A DNA stretch of 7,057 nucleotides from contig JADCFR010000207.1 of assembly GCA_020249415.1 (NCBI GenBank), forward strand, positions 1-7,057, written 5' to 3'. The DNA is from Roseomonas sp. GTDB taxonomy: Bacteria > Pseudomonadota > Alphaproteobacteria > Acetobacterales > Acetobacteraceae. Of this stretch, positions 1 to 5,724 are shown in pieces (positions within the stretch are counted from its first letter, which is position 1; every line of letters begins with the position of its first letter). The notes under the pieces are model-generated. The model did no database searches and was not told the DNA's origin. It was given only the letters and a program-made list of their open reading frames with translations. Position numbers and translations under genes: made by a program.

Positions 1-1218
1 CGTGACCCGGCGGCTTGTGAGCAGGTGATGGATATTGTGGATGTCTGGTTTGAATCAGGCTCCACCCATGCCTTTGTGCTGCCGCCGCGTGGCTTGCCTT
101 TCCCGGCGGATCTTTATCTGGAAGGCTCAGACCAGCATCGCGGCTGGTTTCATTCATCGCTGTTGGAATCGGTTGGCACCAATGGTGTCGCGCCCTTCAA
201 GGCCGTGCTGACGCATGGTTTTGTGCTGGATGAGCAGGGGCGGAAAATGTCCAAATCCATGGGCAATGTCACCGCGCCGCAGGATGTGATGAAGCAATAT
301 GGCGCGGATATCCTGCGCCTTTGGGTGATGAATTCCGATACCGCGCTTGATCTGCGCATCGGTCCTGAAATCCTGAAGCAGCAGGCGGAATTGTATCGGC
401 GTATTCGGAATACCTTGCGCTGGCTGCTCGGCAATCTGGATGGTTTTACGGAAGATGAGATCGTTCCTTACGCTGAATTGCCGGAATTGGAACGCTGGTT
501 GTTGCATCGGCTGACGGAATTGGATGCGAAGATCAGGCGTGCGGTGGAAACCCATGACTGGACTGGGGTGTATCCGGAAATCCATCAGTTTTGTGCGACT
601 GATCTTTCGGCGTTTTACTTCGATATCCGCAAGGACAGTCTTTACTGTGATGCCGCGGATGCGTTGCGGCGGCGTGCCGCGCGGACCGTTTTGGATATTC
701 TGCATCGCTGCCTGTGTGCCTGGTTTGCGCCGGTCTTGGTGTTCACGGCTGAGGAAGCCTGGCTTGCGCGTTTCCCGGATGAGGGGGGGAGTGTGCATTT
801 GCTTGATTTCCCCTTTGTGCCGGAGGGGTGGAAGGATCAGGCCTTGGCCGCGAAATGGGCGCGCTTGCGTGATTTGCGTCGCGCTGTGACGGGTGCTTTG
901 GAGCGGGCGCGTGTGGCGCAGGAGATTGGTTCATCCTTGCAGGCTGCGCCTGTTTTGCATGTGGGTGCCGAGGATGCCGCGCTTTTGACGCCTGAGTTAT
1001 GGGCCGAGCTTTGCATCACTTCGGACTTTGCGCTTTCGTCTGATGTGGCGCCTCCGGGTGCGTTTGTGGCCGATGGTGTTGCCGATGCTGCCGCCGTGTT
1101 CCGCCCTGCCCCTGGCGCCAAGTGCGACCGGTGCTGGCGCGTGCTGCCCGAAGTCGGCGAATGTAGTGCCCATCCCACGCTGTGCCGCCGCTGCGACGCG
1201 GTGGTCGAGGCGCTTTAA
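1..1218 (+). CDS. ileS: Isoleucyl-tRNA synthetase, C-terminal part (5' end outside window)
   Basis: Charges tRNA-Ile with isoleucine in the cytoplasm. The reading frame is open from base 1 and ends at TAA 1216–1218, giving 405 residues, somewhat under half of a usual class I IleRS of about 930. Visible in order: the conserved catalytic-core stretches DVWFESGSTHAF and YLEGSDQHRGWFHSSLL; the class I signature KMSKS at fragment residues 82–86 (bases 244–258); a helical anticodon-binding region over about residues 120–300 (motif ALDLRIGPEILKQQAELYRR at its start); and a C-terminal zinc finger with Cys pairs at 375/378 and 395/398 (CDRCW…CRRCD). The C-terminal finger marks the common bacterial, E. 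coli-like IleRS type. The ATG at base 25 is internal, not a start. The stop codon shares one base with the lspA start, so the two are probably translationally coupled. Leucine is written TTG in about 20 of 48 cases, unlike the genes at the far end of the window. Confidence 0.97.
   Translation, partial: RDPAACEQVMDIVDVWFESGSTHAFVLPPRGLPFPADLYLEGSDQHRGWFHSSLLESVGTNGVAPFKAVLTHGFVLDEQGRKMSKSMGNVTAPQDVMKQYGADILRLWVMNSDTALDLRIGPEILKQQAELYRRIRNTLRWLLGNLDGFTEDEIVPYAELPELERWLLHRLTELDAKIRRAVETHDWTGVYPEIHQFCATDLSAFYFDIRKDSLYCDAADALRRRAARTVLDILHRCLCAWFAPVLVFTAEEAWLARFPDEGGSVHLLDFPFVPEGWKDQALAAKWARLRDLRRAVTGALERARVAQEIGSSLQAAPVLHVGAEDAALLTPELWAELCITSDFALSSDVAPPGAFVADGVADAAAVFRPAPGAKCDRCWRVLPEVGECSAHPTLCRRCDAVVEAL
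1207..1210 (+). promoter_or_regulatory. Shine-Dalgarno site for lspA
   Basis: GAGG lies 7 bases before the ATG at 1218, inside the last codons of ileS. It supports 1218 as the lspA start, even though the first roughly 20 codons then come from a repeat. Confidence 0.5.
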
Positions 1219-1775
1219 TGTTGGCGGGGTCCGGGGAGACACTGTCTCCCCGGCGGGGGTCTGGGGGCAGCGCCCCCGGCCTGTTCCGCCTGGGTTTGAT
1301 TTTCGCGGCCGTGATTTTTGTGTTCGATCAATTGTCGAAGTGGTGGGTGTTGGATGTAGTGCTGTTGCCGGAGCGCCAGAACATCCCCCTATTGGCGCTT
1401 GGCCCTTTTGGCCTTGATCTGACCATGGTCTGGAATCGGGGTGTCACTTTTGGTCTGTTTTCCGGTGATGGTCCCTGGAATCACGTGATTTTGGCGGCGC
1501 TTGCCGCCGGGATTGCCGTGTTCTTGCTGCGTTGGCTGGCGCGGGCCGAGGGGCGGATGGTGGCGCTTGCCTTGGGGGCGGTGATTGGCGGCGCCTTTGG
1601 CAATGTCTTGGATCGGTTGCGTTTTGGGGCGGTGGTGGATTTCGTGGATACCCATGCCTGGGGCTGGCATTGGTATGTGTTCAATGTTGCGGATGCGGCA
1701 ATTGTGTGTGGGGTAGGGGCGCTTTTATTGGATGCCTTGTTGCCGCCACGCCGAACGCCTAAAGATAGCGCATGA
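1218..1775 (+). CDS. lspA: Lipoprotein signal peptidase (signal peptidase II)
   Basis: Inner-membrane aspartyl peptidase that cuts the signal peptide of diacylglyceryl-modified prolipoproteins just before the lipobox Cys. The product has 185 residues, slightly longer than the usual 160–170. Family motifs are all present: DQLSKWW (Asp37), NRGVTFG (73–79), GNVLDR (Asp132), VVDF (Asp141) and FNVADAAI (Asp159). By comparison with characterised LspA proteins, Asp141 and Asp159 should be the catalytic pair. Four hydrophobic segments are visible at about 22–38, 87–106, 114–131 and 155–176. ATG 1218 was chosen because it overlaps the ileS stop (TAATG) and has GAGG upstream; no later ATG precedes the first membrane segment. 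Residues 3–21 are encoded by a GC-rich double-hairpin repeat and look unlike LspA, so the extra length sits there. The downstream neighbour encodes a lipoprotein, a potential substrate. Confidence 0.95.
   Translation: MLAGSGETLSPRRGSGGSAPGLFRLGLIFAAVIFVFDQLSKWWVLDVVLLPERQNIPLLALGPFGLDLTMVWNRGVTFGLFSGDGPWNHVILAALAAGIAVFLLRWLARAEGRMVALALGAVIGGAFGNVLDRLRFGAVVDFVDTHAWGWHWYVFNVADAAIVCGVGALLLDALLPPRRTPKDSA
1224..1279. repeat. Double-hairpin GC-rich repeat element in the lspA 5' coding region
   Basis: Two adjacent units, each opening with GCGGGG(G)TC(C/T)GGGG. Unit 1 contains a 23-base inverted repeat (1231–1253): arms CCGGGGAGACA and TGTCTCCCCGG around one central base. Unit 2 contains GGGGGC–AGC–GCCCCC (1263–1277), extendable by one G·T and one C–G pair to 1261–1279. 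The style resembles palindromic repeats that I recall between genes in Rhodospirillales and Rhodobacterales genomes, but copy number cannot be checked here. It lies in frame and encodes residues 3–21 of LspA (Gly/Ser/Arg/Pro-rich). No T-run follows the hairpins, so they are not a classical intrinsic terminator. Confidence 0.7.
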
Positions 1776-2347
1776 TGAGGCCTCTCAAGACCTTTTTGCC
1801 TGCTGTTTCGCTGCTGCTGCTGGTCGGCTGTGGGGAGAATACGGCGCGCACGCTTGGCTTTATTCGTGATGCGCCGGATGAATTCCGCGTGACCACCAGG
1901 GCGCCCTTGTCCATGCCGCCGGATATGGCGGGTGGCTTGCCGCCGTCGCGTCCGGGTGCGCCGCGCCCGATGGAGCGTAGTGCGCGGGATGAGGCGGAGG
2001 CGGTGCTGGTGCCGTCCTTGGCGCTCAGGGATCCGCGCCAGCAGCCGCGTGCGGCTGGGGGCAGTGTGGGGGAAATGGCGCTTTTGCAGTCTGCGGGGCC
2101 GGCGCCTTCGCGCGATATTCGTCGCCAGGTGGATGAGGAAAGCCAGAGGCTGGATCGGCCGCCGCGTGATTTGGCGGATCGGTTGATTTTCTGGCGTGAT
2201 CCACCGCCGCCGGGGATTGCTGTTGATCCGGCGCGGGAAAGACAGCGTATTCGCGAGAATGCGGCGCTTGGGATTGAGGGCACTGCCGGGGATACGCCGA
2301 TCCAGCAGCCGCGGGAGCAGAATATTTGGAGGAGGCTTGGCCTCTGA
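1772..2347 (+). CDS. DUF3035/BamF-like outer-membrane lipoprotein
   Basis: A predicted 191-residue lipoprotein. The signal peptide has a positively charged start (MMRPLK), a hydrophobic core (FLPAVSLLLL) and a lipobox LVGC with the lipidated Cys at residue 20. The mature part is Pro/Arg/Asp-rich and has no membrane segment. Its opening, with PDEFRVTTRAPLSMPPDM at about residues 35–52, and its ending (REQNIWRRLGL) match what I recall of the DUF3035 family. That family is often annotated as BamF, an accessory lipoprotein of the BAM outer-membrane assembly complex in Alphaproteobacteria. The residue after the Cys is Gly, not Asp, which fits outer-membrane sorting. ATG 1772 overlaps the lspA stop by four bases (ATGA); ATG 1775 is an equally possible start. 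The Shine-Dalgarno is weak, which suggests coupling to lspA, whose product would mature this protein. The lipoprotein call is firm; the BAM role is inferred from the family. Confidence 0.8.
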   Translation: MMRPLKTFLPAVSLLLLVGCGENTARTLGFIRDAPDEFRVTTRAPLSMPPDMAGGLPPSRPGAPRPMERSARDEAEAVLVPSLALRDPRQQPRAAGGSVGEMALLQSAGPAPSRDIRRQVDEESQRLDRPPRDLADRLIFWRDPPPPGIAVDPARERQRIRENAALGIEGTAGDTPIQQPREQNIWRRLGL

Positions 2348-2395
2348 CCCAAGGTTGGCTTGGTTTCTGGCCAGTCTGACACCATTTCTGGGGGT
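2348..2395. other. Short intergenic gap between lipoprotein gene and first M16 gene
   Basis: 48 bases with no convincing promoter boxes or terminator. The only recognisable signal is a G-run (2390–2394) just before the tandem ATGs at 2396 and 2399. If it acts as the ribosome-binding site, its spacing favours ATG 2399. The genes on either side are probably cotranscribed. Confidence 0.4.
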
Positions 2396-3760
2396 ATGAT
2401 GCTCTTGACCCGACGCCAAACCCTTGCCTCTGCCGCGGCGCTTTGCGCCGCAAGCCCAGCCCTTGCCCAAAATGCGGCGGCGCCGCCGCCGCAAAGGCCG
2501 TTATTTGGCGCGAAGCATTGGCGGCTGGCCAATGGGCTGGAAGTTGCCTTCATCCCCTTCAGCCGGGCGCCGGTGGTGACGCAATATTTGTACTTTGCGG
2601 CGGGCGGTGCGGAAGACCCGGCGGGGCGGTCAGGTGTGGCGCATTTCCTGGAACATATGATGTTCAAGGGCAGCCCGAAGGTCGGGGTTGGCGATTTCTC
2701 GCGGCTGGTGGCGCGGGAAGGCGGCAATGACAATGCCTTCACGTCACGCGATGTCACCGCCTATCACCAGGCGGTGGAGGCTTCGCGCCTTGGCATGATC
2801 CTGGAGATGGAGGCGGACCGCATGGCCGCACCCCTGATCCCGCAGGAATTCATGGAAAGTGAGCGCGGCGTGGTGCTGGAAGAACGCCAGCAAAGGACGG
2901 ATTCCAACCCAAGGGCGCGTTTCCGGGAGGCGTTTACGGCAGCGCTTTGGGGCCGGCAGCACTGGGCCGGTCGGCCGATCATCGGCTGGGAGGATGAAAT
3001 TCGCGCCATTTCCCGCGATGATCTGGCAGGGTTCCATGCGCGGTTTTACGCGCCTTCCAATGCAACGCTGGTGATCAGTGGCGCCGTGCCGGAAGACGAG
3101 GTGCGGCGGCTGGTGGATCAGCATTACGGCGGCATCCCGGCGCGGCCAGCAGCGCGGCGGGATCGTGCGCCGGCGCCGGCGCAGGCGGTGGAACCCAGGC
3201 TCATCCGGCGGGACCCGATGACGCGCGATGCGCTGTTTTTGAAAGCCTGGATGGCGCCTTCGCTCACCACTGGTGAGCGTGCCCATGCGCTGCCGCTGGA
3301 GGTGCTTTCTCATCTCCTGGGCGGCGGCCAGGGCAGCCGGCTGCATAAGGCGCTGGTGGAAACCGGCCTCGCGGTATCAGCCGGCACGGGGTATGATGGC
3401 GATGCGGCGGGGATGACGCAGTTTTATCTGTCTGCCATGCCGCGACCAGGTGTGACGCCAGAGCGGCTGGAAGAGGCCGCGAATGGCGTGATTGAAACCC
3501 TTATTCAGCAAGGCCCGACGGAGGCTGAGGTGGCGCGGTCCATCCGGCAACTCACGGCTGGGGCGATGCTCGCGCTGGATGGCTTTGGCGCCGGGCCGCG
3601 CATGGTGGGCGGCACGCTCGCGATTGGGCTGCCGCTGGAGGCGGTGGAATTCTGGCCGGCGCGGATCAGTGCGGTGACGCGTGATCAGGTGGAAGCCGCC
3701 GCGCGGGCCGTTTTGCCAAGTGCGCCCAATACCGCCGCTTGGCTATTGCCCGCCGCATGA
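2396..3760 (+). CDS. M16 family zinc metallopeptidase, catalytic subunit, exported
   Basis: Pitrilysin/insulinase-fold (M16) peptidase of 454 residues, close to the usual size of a two-domain M16B subunit. The inverted zinc motif HxxEH is HFLEH at residues 83–87 (bases 2642–2656), within GVAHFLEHMMFKG. The third zinc ligand should be Glu162 or Glu163 in GVVLEERQQR. NDNAFTSRDVTAYH (111–124) is the family's substrate-cleft strand. The C-terminal half has the second M16 domain with LGGGQGSRLHKALVETGLAV, where the usual Arg and Tyr of 'RGL-Y' are Thr323 and Val327. The N-terminus is an export signal with twin arginines (TRRQTLA, Arg6-Arg7), an Ala-rich core and a likely ALA|Q cut after residue 24, so a periplasmic location and possibly Tat export. 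ATG 2396 or 2399 starts the signal peptide; frame upstream of it lacks family character. It overlaps the next M16 gene by 4 bases, so the two probably form a heterodimer. Substrate unknown. Confidence 0.93.
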   Translation: MMLLTRRQTLASAAALCAASPALAQNAAAPPPQRPLFGAKHWRLANGLEVAFIPFSRAPVVTQYLYFAAGGAEDPAGRSGVAHFLEHMMFKGSPKVGVGDFSRLVAREGGNDNAFTSRDVTAYHQAVEASRLGMILEMEADRMAAPLIPQEFMESERGVVLEERQQRTDSNPRARFREAFTAALWGRQHWAGRPIIGWEDEIRAISRDDLAGFHARFYAPSNATLVISGAVPEDEVRRLVDQHYGGIPARPAARRDRAPAPAQAVEPRLIRRDPMTRDALFLKAWMAPSLTTGERAHALPLEVLSHLLGGGQGSRLHKALVETGLAVSAGTGYDGDAAGMTQFYLSAMPRPGVTPERLEEAANGVIETLIQQGPTEAEVARSIRQLTAGAMLALDGFGAGPRMVGGTLAIGLPLEAVEFWPARISAVTRDQVEAAARAVLPSAPNTAAWLLPAA

Positions 3761-5010
3761 GCACGCCATTTCGCCTGCCCATTCAGCGCGTGGTGGCGCA
3801 TGGGCTGACCGCCTGGCTGGTTGAGGATCATTCCGTGCCGGTGGTCTCGCTTTCCTGGTCCTGGCCCGGTGGCGCGGCCTTTGATGCGCCGGGGCGAGAG
3901 GGCACGGCAAGCCTTGCGGCAGCGCTGCTGACCGAGGGCGCGGGCGATTTGCCGGCGGCGGCCTTCACGGATGCGCTGCGCGATGCGGGGATTGGGCTTT
4001 CCTTCGGCGCCGGGCGGGATGATGCGGATGGCGGGTTTCGCTGCCTGATTGATGCCTTGCCGGAGGCTGAACGACTTGCACGCTTGGCGATGACCGCACC
4101 GCGGCTGGATCAGGCGGCGATTGAACGCCTGCGAGCGCGGGCCATTGCCGGGGCGCGGCAATCGCTGGAAACACCGCGCGGGCAGGCCGGGCGCGCCTTT
4201 TGGGCGGCTTCCTTCCCGTCACATCCGGCGGGGCGGCCTTCGGGTGGCACGGCGGAAAGCCTTGCCGCCATCACGCCCGATGATTTGCGCGGCCATTTGG
4301 GGCGGCAATTGCGGCGCGACGGGCTGACGCTTGCCGCTGCCGGGGCCATTCGCCCGGATGATCTGGCGGCCTTGCTTGGGCGGCTTTTCGCCGGGCTGCC
4401 GGCGGGCGCGCCGGAAACACCGCCCGCATTGCCGGGCTTTACCAGCTTCGGCCAGCGCGTGGTCGGCATGGATAGCCCGCAATCCCAGGCGATTTTCGGG
4501 CATGAGGGCATCGGCGCGCGCGATCCGCAATTTGAAGCGGCGCAGATCGTGCTGCGTATTTTTGGCGGTGGCGGGTTTTCCTCGCGGCTTACGGAATCGG
4601 TCCGCGTCAAGCGCGGGCTGACCTATGGCATTGGCGTTGGGCTCGATACCGGCTTTGGCGGCGGCGTGCTGGTGGGCAGTGTCGCCAGCGATAATGGCAA
4701 GATCGCCGAGGCGCTGGCCGTGACGCGCGATGAATGGGCGCGCATGGCGTCGGATGGTCCCACGGATGCGGAGGTGGCGGAAGCCGTGGCCTTCCTGACC
4801 GGATCACTCGCGCTGCAATTCACCGATAGCCGGCGCATTGCGAATACGCTGATGGCGATGCAGCGCAATGGGCGGCCGATCGATTGGCTGGATGGCCGGT
4901 CAGAAAGATTGCGCGCGATCAGCCGCGATGATGCGGCGCGCATGGCAAGGCGGCTGTTGAAGCCTGAGGCGCTTTCGGTGGTGGTCGCGGGCCGGCCGGT
5001 GGGGTTATAG
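3757..5010 (+). CDS. M16 family peptidase-like protein, non-catalytic partner subunit
   Basis: M16-fold protein of 417 residues. At the place of HxxEH it reads GTASLAAALLTEG (residues 49–61): the His, Glu and His positions are Ser52, Ala55 and Ala56, so it cannot bind zinc there. Its C-terminal domain keeps FGGGGFSSRLTESVRVKRGL-TYG, with the Arg286/Tyr290 pair that binds substrate ends in two-subunit M16 enzymes. This matches the non-catalytic half of mitochondrial processing peptidase-like or Sphingomonas-type heterodimers. The ATG at 3757 overlaps the upstream TGA (ATGA); a TTG 18 bases earlier would add only MAIARR. Neither start gives a signal peptide, although the presumed partner has one. 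Together the pair would have one complete active site. Fold and partner role are strong; location and substrate are open. Confidence 0.9.
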   Translation: MSTPFRLPIQRVVAHGLTAWLVEDHSVPVVSLSWSWPGGAAFDAPGREGTASLAAALLTEGAGDLPAAAFTDALRDAGIGLSFGAGRDDADGGFRCLIDALPEAERLARLAMTAPRLDQAAIERLRARAIAGARQSLETPRGQAGRAFWAASFPSHPAGRPSGGTAESLAAITPDDLRGHLGRQLRRDGLTLAAAGAIRPDDLAALLGRLFAGLPAGAPETPPALPGFTSFGQRVVGMDSPQSQAIFGHEGIGARDPQFEAAQIVLRIFGGGGFSSRLTESVRVKRGLTYGIGVGLDTGFGGGVLVGSVASDNGKIAEALAVTRDEWARMASDGPTDAEVAEAVAFLTGSLALQFTDSRRIANTLMAMQRNGRPIDWLDGRSERLRAISRDDAARMARRLLKPEALSVVVAGRPVGL

Positions 5011-5039
5011 GCGCTTAGCGCCACCGGGCTTGCGCCCGG
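5010..5039. other. Two adjacent GC-rich hairpins after the M16 genes (possible terminator or repeat)
   Basis: GGCGCT-T-AGCGCC (5010–5022) starts on the last base of the M16 stop codon. Next comes CCGGGC-TTGC-GCCCGG (5024–5039), a perfect 6-bp stem with a 4-base loop. There is no T-run immediately after, so intrinsic termination is uncertain. The position between two functional groups of genes, at the longest gap in the window (5011–5089), suggests a transcript 3' end, an mRNA-protecting structure or a palindromic repeat. Confidence 0.5.
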
Positions 5040-5089
5040 CGCCGGCTTTGCGCAGGCTGCGATCCTCTTGCAGGATTCCATGCAGCATC

Positions 5090-5722
5090 ATGCCCGATAT
5101 TTCGGAACAAACCCTGATCCCCGCGCCGCTTGCCGTGGTTTGGCCCTTGCTGAGCGACCCGGCCGAGGTCGCGGCCTGTATCCCCGGTGCGCAATTGGCG
5201 CCTTCCACCGGGGATGGGCTGTGGCGCGGTTCCATCAAGGTGAAATTCGGCCCAACCACGGCGGCGTTTCGGGGTGAGGCGAAGCTTGATTACGATCATG
5301 AAGCGCATCGCTGCCGCATTGAAGGGCGCGGCATTGACCAGCGCGGCGCATCACGCGCGCTCGCCAATGGTGATGTGCTGGCGGCGGCGGAGGGCGAAGC
5401 CACGCGGTTGACCGTGAATGGCAGCTTCACCGTGACCGGGCCCCTGGAGACCTTCGCCAATGCCGGCGGCGTGCATGTGGCGCGCGCGCTTTTGGCGGAA
5501 TTCGCCAATAACATGGCGAACCGCGCCATGGCCGCCTTGCCCGCCGCAGCACCCCCAGCCGAACAGGCCGCGCCTGAGGCGCCGGCAGCGGCGGCATCCG
5601 CCGCAGCAACGCCGCCGCCACCACCCCCGCCCGCACCGGCGGCGGAGCTCAATGCTTTCGGCCTGCTCTGGCGGGCCTTTCTATCCTGGATCAGCAGTCT
5701 TTTCGGTAAAGGGAATAAATAA
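5090..5722 (+). CDS. coxG: CoxG-family (SRPBCC) protein with Pro/Ala-rich linker and C-terminal membrane-binding tail
   Basis: 210 residues in three parts. Residues 1–150 form an SRPBCC/CoxG domain, with the typical opening 'I-APL--VWPLLSDPAEVAACIPGA' (10–34) and later GSIKVKFGPTTAAFRGEAKL (47–66) and GSFTVTGPLETFANAGG (111–127). Residues 151–186 are a Pro/Ala-rich linker with seven consecutive prolines (175–181). Residues 187–210 form an amphipathic tail rich in Leu, Trp and Phe ending in GKGNK. In CO-oxidising bacteria CoxG recruits Mo-CO dehydrogenase to the membrane and has been reported to carry quinone in its cavity; many relatives occur away from CO dehydrogenase with unknown roles. 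ATG 5090 gives the family's N-terminus; the frame is open further upstream, but that part is Arg-rich and unlike the family. The Shine-Dalgarno is weak (AGGA at 5072–5075 is 14 bases away). It lies 2 bases before a ThDP enzyme gene, so the two are probably cotranscribed. Family sure; function here uncertain. Confidence 0.88.
   Translation: MPDISEQTLIPAPLAVVWPLLSDPAEVAACIPGAQLAPSTGDGLWRGSIKVKFGPTTAAFRGEAKLDYDHEAHRCRIEGRGIDQRGASRALANGDVLAAAEGEATRLTVNGSFTVTGPLETFANAGGVHVARALLAEFANNMANRAMAALPAAAPPAEQAAPEAPAAAASAAATPPPPPPPAPAAELNAFGLLWRAFLSWISSLFGKGNK
5708..5714 (+). promoter_or_regulatory. Shine-Dalgarno site for the ThDP enzyme gene
   Basis: AAAGGGA ends 10 bases before ATG 5725 and lies inside the last codons of the CoxG-family gene. 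It supports that start and translational linkage of the two genes. Confidence 0.55.
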
Positions 5723-5724
5723 CC

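Noticed and set aside
1182..1217. Earlier start for lspA within the ileS end
   Set aside because: It would need a CTG start and would overlap the IleRS zinc-finger codons. ATG 1218 has a Shine-Dalgarno site and a typical coupling overlap.
1224..1279. Hairpins at the ileS/lspA junction as an intrinsic terminator
   Set aside because: No T-run follows either stem, and the frame continues through them into lspA with a coupled start.
2474..2489. Perfect 16-base palindrome GCGGCGGC/GCCGCCGC in the first M16 gene
   Set aside because: It encodes an Ala-Ala-Pro-Pro run just after the signal peptide and is most simply a by-product of GC-rich Ala and Pro codons.
1481..2494. Long open frame on the minus strand (337 codons) opposite lspA, the lipoprotein and the first M16 gene
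   Set aside because: Arg/Pro-rich with no recognisable domain, and fully explained as the reverse shadow of G- and C-ending codons in three real genes.
5030..5089. Upstream extension of the CoxG-family gene from a TTG
   Set aside because: The added residues are Arg/Pro-rich, encoded by the intergenic gap, and precede the normal family N-terminus that starts at ATG 5090.
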